A stretch of DNA of 64,000 bases from Anoplolepis gracilipes (lineage: Eukaryota > Arthropoda > Insecta > Hymenoptera > Formicidae). The DNA is taken from the NCBI RefSeq assembly GCF_047496725.1, contig NC_132984.1, positions 2,119,001 to 2,183,000 of the forward strand, given 5' to 3'. A model generated the notes under the pieces. The model was given only the letters and a program-made list of their open reading frames with translations, was not told the origin of the DNA and ran no database searches. Both the position numbers and the translations under genes were made by a program. This document shows, piece by piece, positions 13,132 to 24,306 of the stretch. Numbering within the stretch: position 1 is the first letter of the stretch; the number at the start of each line of letters is the position of its first letter.

Positions 13132-13581
13132 ATGGCCAAAATTTTCTATTTGAATGCTAATTTTGAAGATGACTGGTCGAAAACACCGAATAAATTATTG
13201 CACGTATTTAAGGATTTAGAAGAATTATTTCATTCGAAAGAATCCCCCCTTGACCTCAACTCGCCTTCAGATACGACCTTGAATACATCGAATTTTGATG
13301 GTGTACGAGCGCAGCATCTGTCGCTGGACCTTGTGTGTCGTCGCGTTAACCTCTGGCCAAAAACCGACGACGAGAATATGTCGGTTACATGCAAACAACC
13401 TCTCGAAGCTAAACATGACGTTGAGAGATTTTGCGGAACAAAGGATGCTCACAAAGATTGCAAATATAGTACCGTTAAACCAGATTATTTCGTAGAAATT
13501 TCATGTTATTACGAAAAAGAAAAAAAAACTTGGACCAATAAATGTCTAAGAAGGCAAATTATTATTAATTCCGAAATATAA
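13132..13581 (+). CDS. Hypothetical 149-aa Cys-rich ORF
   Basis: I do not recognise this protein. The ATG at 13132 opens 149 codons; an upstream extension to 13015 has no ATG. The C-terminal half carries six Cys (about residues 74, 92, 106, 115, 130, 143) among charged residues and aromatic patches. There is no signal peptide or membrane segment. Base composition is less AT-rich than the flanks, which fits former or present coding. It lies just inside the left inverted repeat at 12730-13035, so it could be element-borne, a decayed gene or one exon of an unknown gene. No clear splice partner was found, and a chance ORF remains possible. Confidence 0.3.
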   Translation: MAKIFYLNANFEDDWSKTPNKLLHVFKDLEELFHSKESPLDLNSPSDTTLNTSNFDGVRAQHLSLDLVCRRVNLWPKTDDENMSVTCKQPLEAKHDVERFCGTKDAHKDCKYSTVKPDYFVEISCYYEKEKKTWTNKCLRRQIIINSEI

Positions 13582-15559
13582 TACAAATTAATTATATAGT
13601 TATGTAACAATAATTATATAATTTAGAATATTTGTAACAATAATTAAAATTTTAACATCTATCTTTTTATCTTTAATTTTATTTAATTTTTATTTCCCGT
13701 TATGTCTTTTAATTTTAATATATTTATTAATTAATGTTTTTTTAATTGTAATACTTCAATGTCTATTTTAATTTTAATATCTAATTTCAATGTCAAGCGT
13801 TTGTTACTCATTATTTATTCTTTCCCAAAAATTGAATAATATATTTGCTTTCTTGACAGTAAAGTCGAATCTGTCGAACTCCAGTTTCAAGTCTTTTTGT
13901 CTCGAGTCCGAGAAATTCCGAAAGATAATTCTGGTTTGAGAAGCCAAGGTACTTATTTCCCCTCATCGTTTCGCTGGCTCGCCGCGAATGAATCTCTCTT
14001 CGTCGAAGTGTATATAGGGTGCGCAAATTTAAAGATCTTTGAAACTGGATTGTAAAATAAAACAATCTCCTGAAGCTTTACTTTATCTTAAAACCCAATC
14101 TTAAAGTAAGTAGATGTAAAATGTAATAGCAAACTGTAATATTTTCAGATTCAAAGATTTCTATAAGATTTAAAGTTTCTAGATTCAAGATTATTCGACC
14201 GAGAAAATGCTATAATCTAAAGAATTTAAAATCTAACAATAATATTTAAGAATATGATATTAAAATATATATATCACTAAATCCTAAAATCAAAAAATAC
14301 AACTGCAATATAAATCCAGCAAAATATACCAATTTAATATCCTAAGTGTAAATGTGACGAATGGAAAAATTTCGATATAGGTAAAAGTATAATAAAACGA
14401 TACAAGAATACGGATTACAAACTAAAGACGAATTTAAACACCAAGAACGAATAAACCTTTTGGGTTTCGTCATTTTATCTGGTCACCCCGTATGTTCGTG
14501 GTTCGCTGTGAGAACGGAGTCGCGGCGAGACCGGCGATGCATTGAAAAATTATGAACGTGGCTCTCTCGTAGCTTAGTTTATTGTTCTACGAAGTGTATC
14601 CCATTTTTTTTTTGTGGTCCGCACTGTGTTAAAAGAGCCGTACAAAGGAAACGTCGCGCTTGCGTTAACACCGTCGGATAAGAATCGCCGTAGAAAGGAT
14701 TGTCCGATCCCCACCCATGTATACGTTCAACATTTCACTGAATTTCACGCTTACGGAAATGAATACAAAAGAATAAAAATAAAGAGTTATTCTTCGCGAC
14801 CTTAATAAAAAAATAAATTTCAGTTACAAATACTTTAATTTCTCGTGAAAAATAAGAGGAAATTTTCAAACGTCAACATTTATTCGTTGTATCATTATTT
14901 CATTAGCAAAATGTAGCCACTGATTATAATGTTTATATTACAATTAATTATAATTAATAATTAAAACATTATAATGAATATACCATATTGTTTTTACTGT
15001 TACATTATTCTAAAATAATTTCATACTTATTGTAGCGCATAATACAATTAATTAAATATTTATATTCTTCAATTAGTCATTGCTTATATCGCAAATGTGT
15101 ATTATATGAATTGTAAAAATATATATCGATTTTTACACAGACCAGCTCAAATACTCGCTGCTCCAGTAAGTGAAACCACAATCTCGAAAGAAAGAAAGGG
15201 TGATTAAAGAGAACAAGCAAAAGAAAAGAGGGGGACCTCGACAGGCCCAAAGGGCCTCGCCCGCCGCGCCGGTTCGCTTCGATTTCTTTTGCCGGACCTC
15301 TCGTGACTGCCAAGCGCCAGGATCGTGAGAACCGCCATCGAGTCAAGTTTCGTCGAATATTCTGTCTGGGCCATCTTTGTTCAGCTTCCTTCTCATGTTA
15401 CTTATAGATCCTCTAATTTACTTTTGTCCTGAAGATTCAAAATCTCTCGATACAAGAGACATATTTTATCGTAAAACTTCGAAATTTAGACAGAATCCTT
15501 AAATCTGTGTTCACCATTATTTACCTTTACATTCCAGCATCTTTATATGAACTTTTAAG
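13582..15559. other. AT-rich noncoding DNA between inverted repeats
   Basis: Mostly AT-rich. GC-richer patches at 13850-14050, 14460-14760 and 15130-15370 are open for 60-90 codons without recognisable domains. A 26 nt sequence at 14992-15017 recurs at 16075-16100 with one difference. Confidence 0.5.
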
Positions 15560-15860
15560 TTTATTTTTCTTTAACAAACAAAAATTATATTTAATTTTTA
15601 AAAATTTTACTTATTAATTTAAACACAATTATAAAAAACTATAAAGATAATAACATACGATCTTTTTAAACAAATCAGTTTTTAGATATGAATATTTTAA
15701 ATTCCCCTTCCCTCTACCCCTCCAGACGCATATGATTGAATCAGGAAAAGAAGAGCACATTAAAAAATATTAAAAGGTTTATTTAAATTAAATAATATTT
15801 TATTTAATAACAGTTTAAATTAAATAATTTTATATTAAGTTTTAAGTTTAATTAAATTTA
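15560..15860 (-). repeat. Inverted repeat, right copy (about 300 bp)
   Basis: Matches the reverse complement of 12730-13035 (see that entry). Homology fades below about 15560 and above about 15860. Confidence 0.9.
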
Positions 15861-16091
15861 TTTGTCATTTAATTATTTACTTAATTTTCTGCAATTTCTA
15901 AATTTCAACAATTTTTTAAATGTGATATACAATATTTGACTTTCTTTAGATTCTAGGACTCGCTTGTCTTTTCAAATTCCACGACGTTGAAACCTTTGAA
16001 TTTTAAGACTTTAGAAATTGTTCAATTTTATTTTACTGTTTTAAATCTTATATTAAATAGAATGTTGTCTTTCTTTTACCGTTACATTATT

Positions 16092-16139
16092 CTAAAATAT
16101 AATTCGATATCTCGAAGAAGATATCGAATTATATTTTAG
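16092..16139. repeat. Perfect hairpin, 21 bp arms
   Basis: The arms 16092-16112 and 16119-16139 are exact reverse complements around a 6 nt loop. The left arm overlaps a 26 nt sequence also found at 14992-15017, where the second arm is absent. Confidence 0.95.
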
Positions 16140-17020
16140 GAGAAGGAGAAAATGTTCGTAAACGAAGATCATTGATCCTCGCGATGATTTTCATGCGATA
16201 GGAAGCTTTCGAAATGGCATGCGTAGGGGAGGATTATGCGCGATTATGCACCTGTCACGTGCTTAGCCGCACGCCGTTCGCGGAATCGTAATTTGCGCGC
16301 GGAGACATTGCCTCCTTGTACGCAAAACGCGTTCTTCATACAGCAAAATCGTCGAAGCGCGTGCGATACACCGCTTCTTCGATTACTGAGCGAAAGGGAA
16401 GGGAGACAATGTTTACGTATGTACGTGACATCGTCATGAATACCTGCGAGTTGCGTCGAAGCAGCAGTATAAGCGTAATGGAAAACGTTGACGACGGATT
16501 CGCGTCCCAAAACGAATTTCGCGAGCGAAACTTTCGTAAACATCGCGTTGTTTAGGCGACGTTAATCGCGACGGAATTCCGAGGATTAATGCATCGCGAG
16601 CACAATTTTGCATAGTAATATTTTACAGAGTGATTGCAATTATTCAAATTAACTCGTTTCGAATTTCGTTTGGTACGATTTTAACGTAATATATAGAAAT
16701 GTATCATAATTAAATGTCAAATATAATTTGCATTTTGTGACGTTAATTATACGACGTATCGCGCTGTTTATTAAAATATTAATAAATTACATATATATAA
16801 ATTTTCTGCCGTGAAATTTCTACAATTTATATGCTGACCAGCATTTTAATTTCGAGGATCAAAAGCTCCTGCGAGGAGCTTCGTGACTGGTCTATCAATC
16901 TGATGGACGATATTTACGCAATGCCGTGAAGAAGCTTTTATTAGAGGCACCCACAGACGCACACGCGACCGAGTCACGAAACGCGATTTTCGCGCGTGCC
17001 ACGCGTCACGTGTGCGTCGT

Positions 17021-17041
17021 CCCCCCCCGCCCCCCCCCCCC
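17021..17041. repeat. Poly-C tract
   Basis: C8, one G, then C12. A second C tract of about 15 lies at 17346-17360. Confidence 0.95.
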
Positions 17042-18017
17042 GGATTTGCGGATGGCAATATAATACGACGATGATAACGCGATATCGAATGTAGCGCTAA
17101 TATTAAATGACGTCGGGGAAGAAATGACGGGCGACTCGTCGAGAGAAAAGTTTTCTTCGTGATAAACATGAATGAAAGTCACCGCCATGTAATCAAACTT
17201 TGGACGTTACGGATAATACGATGGCGGCGTGAAGTGTACGTCAGAAAAATGAAATCGCGATGCCTCTTTCAAATCCAAGAAGAGTTCCTGGTTCCTGCCA
17301 TAAGAGAGAGACTTATACAATATTGCGTGTGTTGCACTTATCTTTCCCCCCCCCCCCCCCCCCGCCCTCCATAAATTCCTGGAGCGATTTGGAACGTTAC
17401 GTAAAAGGATATATACGTGTTAGATGTAATAACATAGCGATTATATACTCGCATCGATGCGCAATATAATATTGCGAAAAGAAAAAAAAAAATATTGCAT
17501 TCCGAAAACCCATTATAAACTTCCGTTTTGGATGTTATTGCGGTCGATCTTCTCTACGTACGCATATATACGTATAATAATTCTGAGAGAATCATTTGTA
17601 ATAAATACGCTTGCGTAAGCAACCTTCGCGACGGGCGCGCAATTTTTCTTCGTGACTTCATTACGTAGGAATTCCAGGCCGCTCTCGAAGAGAGAACGAT
17701 GAAGTCTGGATTCTCTCAGTCGGCTACGTAATGTGACTAGGCATTTTTTTATCAACTACCTCAGAGACTACAAACCCGGGTAGGACCCGCGCATTCTGAT
17801 AAGTTTCTTAATTATATTCCGTCTCGCATCTCGCGACAAAATAACTCAACTTACAATTAGTTTTTTCGCGAACAAAATGTATTTACGTGTAAATATTATG
17901 CTGGATGAGTCACATGGTGCCCGAATGGATCATCATCTCTCTTTCACAGTGGGCAATGGGAGGGGGAAAAAAATTGCGCGATTTAATGATGCGTAACTTC
18001 CTACGACATCATTTCCT

Positions 18018-18043
18018 CTGCAGGTGCGTCGTCGCACCTGCAG
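18018..18043. promoter_or_regulatory. Palindromic paired E-box
   Basis: A perfect inverted repeat with 11 bp arms around a 4 nt centre. Each arm carries CTGCAGGTGCG or its complement, so two CAGGTG/CACCTG E-boxes face each other. CAGGTG is the core bound by Snail/ZEB-type zinc fingers and several bHLH dimers. Function here is an inference. Confidence 0.4.
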
Positions 18044-18479
18044 ATTGCAATTGCACGTTTTCTTCTTTTCTTTAAAATGTGAAACGTACTCTTTTATATA
18101 AATCGTCCTCCTTTATGTAAATCGGTTCTACGTATTCTATACATTTCACTCTACGTTTCATTTGGTATGAAAAAAATATTAAAGCGTTTAAAAGTATTTT
18201 AATTAAAATCCTTTATATTGCAACATTTAACGATTCATCCCTTAAGCTGAAATATTTTTCTTCGATAATTAACGATGAAATAAAAATCTTAATTATACAA
18301 TAAATACATGTTGATTTTTTTATAAATTAAAAAAAATAATTTTTAAATTATTTTTATATATACTGTTTCATAAAAACAAAAGTACCCCGAAAAATTATAT
18401 TTCTAATTAAACAGTCCATTAATCTCTTTCTTTATGGAGAGCTTTTCAAATTCAAGTTAATGTATGATATATATTTGAA

Positions 18480-19010
18480 ATATCTCGGTCGAGAAAGAAA
18501 CGCAAAGTGTTCGCTCACACAAGTGGCCGAAAGATTTTTCTGTTTTTCTTTTTTTTATTTTCTGATAAATTTTTCAATGTATAACAAAGTGTTCGAATGC
18601 ATGCGAGATGCCTCCTCTCGCAGTCGGAAATCTTGCGAGTCCTTGGATGTCCGGGTCCATTCACCTCAGCCGTGTCACGCGAGATTAAAGCGAGACCACC
18701 GCCGTTCGGTTCGGCTCGTCTCGGTTCGGTTCGAGAAGGGTCGGAGCGAGAGTCGAGCCGCACGGATCGTTTTAAACCGCGGGAGGATCGTTTCGCCTTT
18801 ATTGTTGCGCTCGGTCGCACTTTTATCTCGTTGGAAAGAACCTTCTCCGCCTGCACTCGAGAATCTCGACTGCCGACAATGTCGAACGCGGCTCGCAGCA
18901 ACCCTTTTTTTCGACCGCAGCCGCTTGAACAATGGCGGAAGCAGCCAAAGTGCTCGAGAACGAGCGGAGAAGTTTGTAAAAGTAATACCACTTGTACAGC
19001 TATTAAGCTA
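18480..19010. other. CpG island, open on both strands
   Basis: A GC-rich block in which frames of 185 and 154 codons (plus) and 204 codons (minus) overlap. Their products are Arg/Ser-rich with no domain, so openness is best explained by composition. The GGTTCGG-type short repeats near 18708-18735 add to this. It could be promoter DNA, an alternative first exon or a noncoding transcript. Confidence 0.35.
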
Positions 19011-19695
19011 TATTTAAGATCTCTCCTTTTTTTTTCTCTCGAAGTAATAAAATATATATAAAATATATAATAAAAAATTACATCATTTTTTTCTAAGAAT
19101 TTCCCTTTTAGGATCTCGCGATTTTTCAAAAGGTACGAAGAACGGGCATTATAATTTTAATTAAAATAATCACATTTTATTAATTATATGTAAACTTTTC
19201 GTCATTAATTTGCGTTCAATAATTTCAAAAAAGCTTTTCACTTTGTATGTAAAAATTTTATATCAAAGTTTAAAACAAATTTTTTATCGAATTTTTATCT
19301 TTCCGTTATTTCAATTAATGTCAAAGTAAATAAATCACAGAAGTTGTAGTGAAATTAATTAACAACCATCAATTAATTTTTATAATAAAATAATACATTA
19401 AATAAAAATTAAAAATGAAATTAATTATAATAAAATTGATTAATTAAAAAACATTGATTTATTGAAAATGAAGTAAAATTAATAAACATTAATTTTCGAA
19501 AAAGAAAAAAAAATTGTACACCTATATCATTAATGTCTACATTTCTGCATTATTTAAATCCCAAATTTCATCATCGATATCATTTCGTTCTTAATAATAA
19601 TGTCACGAATACACGAAACCAGAATTGCGCAAATAAAGTAGCACAATACACACCGTACACACACACACACACACACACACTTATATATATATATA

Positions 19696-19728
<33 letters not shown>

Positions 19729-22700
19729 ATGTATGTGTATATTTCAGCGCACTCTCCCCGACGCGGTATCCTAACTTCCGTTATTTATTTCTGCGAATCT
19801 GCGGAATGATTAATCGCGCGCGCGGCAACAAACGTACCGATGTAACGAACTAACTCGCTCGCCGGCGATTTACAACTCTCGATATTACCATTCCGGACGA
19901 GTTTCTCGCAGCGAGTCGTTATTGCGTTTTTACCCCCTTTCCTTCCGTCCCGCGGCACTTTCTCACTCGCTGCCACCCTATTCTCTTTTCCTCATCCCTC
20001 TCTCTCTCTCTCTCTCTTTCTGTACACCTCCCGCTGTACCAAACTTCGTCCCGAAACTTCAATAAGTATGGCGCATAAACACGAACATCTGTACTTCTTC
20101 GGGCCCCGAGTTGCGGCTGAAAATTTACGAACGACCCTCGTATACGCGGGCATACTTTCTCAAAGTAGGAAGCATATACTTTCTTATGCTCAGGATGTAC
20201 CGCGCGAAACTACAATACAAATACATAAGTGAAACTTTTGAGAAATATAATATATTTTTTTTTTTTTTATAATTTGTCGTATGTATATTTTTTTCTCTAC
20301 AATTTATTTATTTTATTTCAGCTCTTCAATGGCTCGCTCGCTTATCTTTTCATTTACTTCCCTACGTGTTCTTCATTAGACTGTATTCTGCATTTCCGGG
20401 TTATCACGATAGTTTCTAGCCGATCGACCTTTACACAGCAAATTAATAGCTTGCAGAATGATACGCCAACATGTTTAAACTATAAGCACAGTCTTTCGTG
20501 GCATCAACTGGCATTAAGTGGCTTTAAGGTAACGCTTCGATAACTTTTCCAGACCGTAATGCAAGGATAGATACGTCGTAAGCGCGTAAAAGCATGTCGT
20601 ATGCTCGCTGTGTAAACGTGATTCTCCTTTATAATTAATTATATATATTTTAATTTTATTATACCTAAAAAATTTTATTATACCTAAAATTTTCAACTAT
20701 TATTATAAAAAAATACTACCCTGGAAATTACGTGGAAATATAATATTACAATTAGATAATCAATTATGTATCATTAAATATAATGCAAGTTTTATTATGA
20801 TTTGATTATAATTTTTCACGCACTATGATTTTATTACGTGATTTTATATTTTCAGCATAATGAACAATGTAATTGGAAAATTAAAATATTATATAAAATA
20901 TCAAACTCTCTCTCTTTCTTTCTCTCTCTCTCTGTCTCTCTCGTGTAATTAGAGAGTCGAGCAAGATTGCTCCATTCGAGGTATATAATAACAGATTACT
21001 GATAACGAGCTCGCATGATGGACGGACTTTCTCCGCCCGGATCTCCGACCCAAATGAGGAATTGCGCTGGTATTCCGGGATTCATGTGTTTACCGCTTTC
21101 CCGTTGCAAGCTGTGGAATTATGCATTCCCGCTTGACAACTTCGAGAAAGCGTGGGTTTCCGCGCTGCGTAAACGCGAGCTTTCGTCCTAATCTACGGGC
21201 GAAATGCGCGCGGCCACTCATATACAGGGTGTCCCGGGAAAAATTCACAGGGACATCGCGAGATTGACATTTGCTCGACTTGACATAAACACGTAAAATT
21301 GCGATATAAAATACATGCCGATAATTACGTAATGCAACACACGAGTTAATATATACGAGAGAGACGATATAACAAGGGATAAAAATAAAATGAAAAAAGC
21401 TAATCGACATGCGAGACGAAATTGAAACTATTAATAGAAATATTTCGGCTTTCAGACTTTTTATCTGTTCTTTTTTTTTTTTTTTATCGAAACCCCGAGT
21501 AGATTGTCACATTAGTTTTCATCGGCGCACTCTGTATTAGGTAAACGCGCGAGTGCGCTAATGTCCAACCGACTCATGTGTATGTGTATGTGCGTGTGCG
21601 TGAGTGTGTGTTGGACGACGCGATTGTGGCACGGGTGTTCATAAAGCCGTGAGCTATTAACCGTAATACAATGGGGTGTGCGAGGCAAGCAAGCACACCG
21701 AAATCTCTCCGTTCTGCGCCGCGAACTCAAATAACGCGAGAAAATCTGCGCGAGCGCAATTGAAAGGCCATTATTAGACCGGTTGCCATTTAGGACGCGA
21801 GCAGTTCACTATAAAATGCCCCGAAATGCCGTTCATACAATCCCGATCGCGTAGATCGCCCGCCATCTCGATGCGAGTATAAATTATGCACCCCAATGTT
21901 TACCCTTGAAACACGAATATTCTATACATTATACCTGTATCTCATTATTTTCGCTCTTATATATCATTTTTTTTTTAATTTTAGATTATTCTCTTTGTAG
22001 AAAGATAATTATCTTGCATTTTTCTTTCTCGTTTGACAGATATTTCATAGTTTTATATATATTTGTAATTCGTACGCATAAAATATCTTGCTACGTATTT
22101 TTTATTTGCATTAATTTATATTCCGCAATGAATTATTCTTTACTTTCACATTCAGTGAAAAAAAAAGGAGTGGATAATAGATAATTTGGTAAAGTTTCGC
22201 TTGTGAAAATGAATCGGATTTAATCTTCTTTTTACTTGTGCCCTTCGCGAAAAACACGAATGTGACCGCGGTAAACTCCCTCTTCGCGTCTCTTTCTCAC
22301 TCTCTCTCTCTCTCTCTTATGAAGCCTCACCGCAGTTTCTTACTCGCGCCGACGATTGGCCGACAATGGGAAAAGTTAAGGCCGGTAACAGCATAGTCGA
22401 AACTCCGAACGACGACGATTTCCGAACTTTCCAAACGTAATTCGAACTACGCTCCCACAATAGCGACGTTCTTATGGAACTGCTGTTACGCCACCGCCGT
22501 TAAGGGCACGAACAGCAATTCTCCAAGTGAATTAACCCCTTCGATACTCTCGTATATTTGGTATCAAGCTTCGATACGACTTTTAAGAACGATGCTTGTC
22601 AGATGATTCATCCAAAATGCATCAATTTTCTAGATATTGGAAAATTCCTCGATGATTAACACGATTAGGGAAGTTTGAAAAAAATGTAAAAAGAGATAAA

Positions 22701-22847
22701 TTTTTTTATTGTTTTACATTTTTTTAATAATAGATTTTTGAGATAAAAAGTACAAGATTAAACATTATTATTAAGCAAAATTTTGTAATTAAAATTGTTG
22801 CTTAGTGTGATATCCTTTATATGTATATATGTGTATATATGTCTTCC
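19010..22847. other. AT-rich noncoding DNA with simple repeats
   Basis: Contains (CA)n/(TA)n at 19655-19729, a CT run near 20000-20019, a short tandem TTTTATTATACCTAAA pair near 20655-20692, CT patches near 20907 and 22300, and the TACAGGGTGTCCC motif at 21223-21235. That motif resembles transposon termini common in insects. No gene is supportable. Confidence 0.5.
19655..19729. repeat. (CA)n then (TA)n compound microsatellite
   Basis: A CA run ending at 19680 is followed by TA runs to 19729. Confidence 0.95.
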
Positions 22848-23215
22848 GTCAAATATTCTCGGAGCATGGATAGTGGGCTTAAAGTGACGTTACTTTCGCA
22901 TAATTCAGCAGCCCGGGAACGGGACACCAATTTTCCGCGGAACATATTGGCGAGTACAAGGAGAGACACGGGGGGCCATTACGCGTCCACGTCTACATTA
23001 AAAGTTCACGGAGACAGCTTTACGAGGCGACACCCTGTAATTACCTGTGGGCCAGTAATGACCGCGCCCCCGGTAAAAGTCAACCCATTTTTCAGAGCTG
23101 TTTTACACGCTAAAGGCGAGCTTTCTCGTCACTCATTAAATCCCCGAAGACATCGACCCGACATTTCTGTGCTAGTTTCTACAGGGATCTTTCTTCACCT
23201 AGTCCGATCATTAAT
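22848..23215. other. GC-rich island, 144-codon frame
   Basis: A GC-rich block that stays open on the plus strand from an ATG at 22821 for 144 codons. The product is basic, with no domain I recognise and no splice sites that extend it convincingly. It contains ACACCCTGTA at 23030-23039, also present at 35278-35287 and, inverted, at 21223-21232. Conserved noncoding DNA or an old element are both possible. Confidence 0.3.
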
Positions 23216-24258
23216 TAACTTAATAAAAGCCTTTTGTTTTGACTTTTATGCATAGCCCATCATCTCAGAATTAATATCATTTCATCTAAAAAAAATCCAT
23301 TATATTATTATTAATTTCATATTTTATTAATTTTAATATTTTATCCACGATTCTGATCTATTTTAATCAAAAGTAAAATTGAAAAAGTGTGTTAAATATC
23401 TTTCGCACACACGTTTCCATATCATACTTCTCAGTAAAAAAAGAACATAAAAGTCAGAAGATTAATAATGTTTCCATTCGAAATTTTATTTCAGCTCATG
23501 GATAATAAAGTCTTGGGAAATGTATATACCTAACGTTTAAAATAATGAACTTTACCCGCGGAAAAAAAAGATCAATATGTTCCCAGAAGAAAAGTGCGAA
23601 AAAGCATAGATAAAAAAATTTTATTGTTCGAAGGAATAAAAGAGATAAAAAAAATCGCGCGCTCAGTCATTCAATATACTTTTCTTAGATATAAGATACG
23701 CACAAATATTTTGTATACGAATGCTAATCGTGGTAAATTATGAATTATACGTAGAAATTCAAGAATGATATTACGTGAAAAAAGATAATTTTATACCGTA
23801 TCTTTTCTAAATTTTAATCCTTAAAATTAATTTCTAAGGCAATAAGAGGTAATTATGGAATTACGTTAAGCAGCTTTACGTTTATATATAAAATTCCAAA
23901 TATGTACTATACAATATTATATTATAATACATATAATTTCACAAAGAGAGAAAACATGTTTTCCGCGTATTCCCGACGATTCTCTGCGCGTGTATAACAG
24001 ATTATACGAACAGACTTACAGAGTCAAACTCGAGAATCCGGATATTAACCCAACATGTGCCAACGCTTGTTGAGGGATCGAGGGGATAGAAAAGGGTACA
24101 GCCGAGCTCATTATGAAGTTCTCCAAGTTATACAGTAAAGCGATCCGAGAGGATTATGTTCGCGAAATACATAGTTTCGACCAAGCAACGAAGGAAATTA
24201 ATATTCGATCAAGCGTGATAAAAGACTCCTCGTCTCGAATATTTTAACAGTGAGTGGT

Positions 24259-24262
<4 letters not shown>

Positions 24263-24301
<39 letters not shown>
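24263..24301. repeat. (GA)n microsatellite
   Basis: An uninterrupted GA run followed by GATA/GAGA remnants. A similar run lies at 28544-28585. Confidence 0.95.

Positions 24302-24306
<5 letters not shown>

Larger units (their letters stand above)
16140..18480. other. Noncoding with GC-richer patches and poly-C tracts
   Basis: GC-richer, CpG-containing segments at 16150-16560, 16850-17470 and 17520-17760 are open on one or both strands but give no recognisable protein. Two poly-C tracts and an E-box palindrome (listed separately) fall here. Confidence 0.45.

Noticed and set aside
15525..15536. CTTTACATTCCA, reverse complement of the 5' part of microRNA miR-1
   Set aside because: Only about 12 nt match, the 3' part differs, and the flanks do not form a hairpin precursor.
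18460..19129. Frames of 185, 204 and 154 codons on both strands
   Set aside because: Mutually overlapping, Arg/Ser-rich, no domain; explained by GC-rich composition. Kept only as a CpG island.
22821..23255. 144-codon ATG frame considered as a gene
   Set aside because: No recognisable domain, no splice partner, and the start lies in a TATATG simple repeat. Reported only as a GC-rich island.
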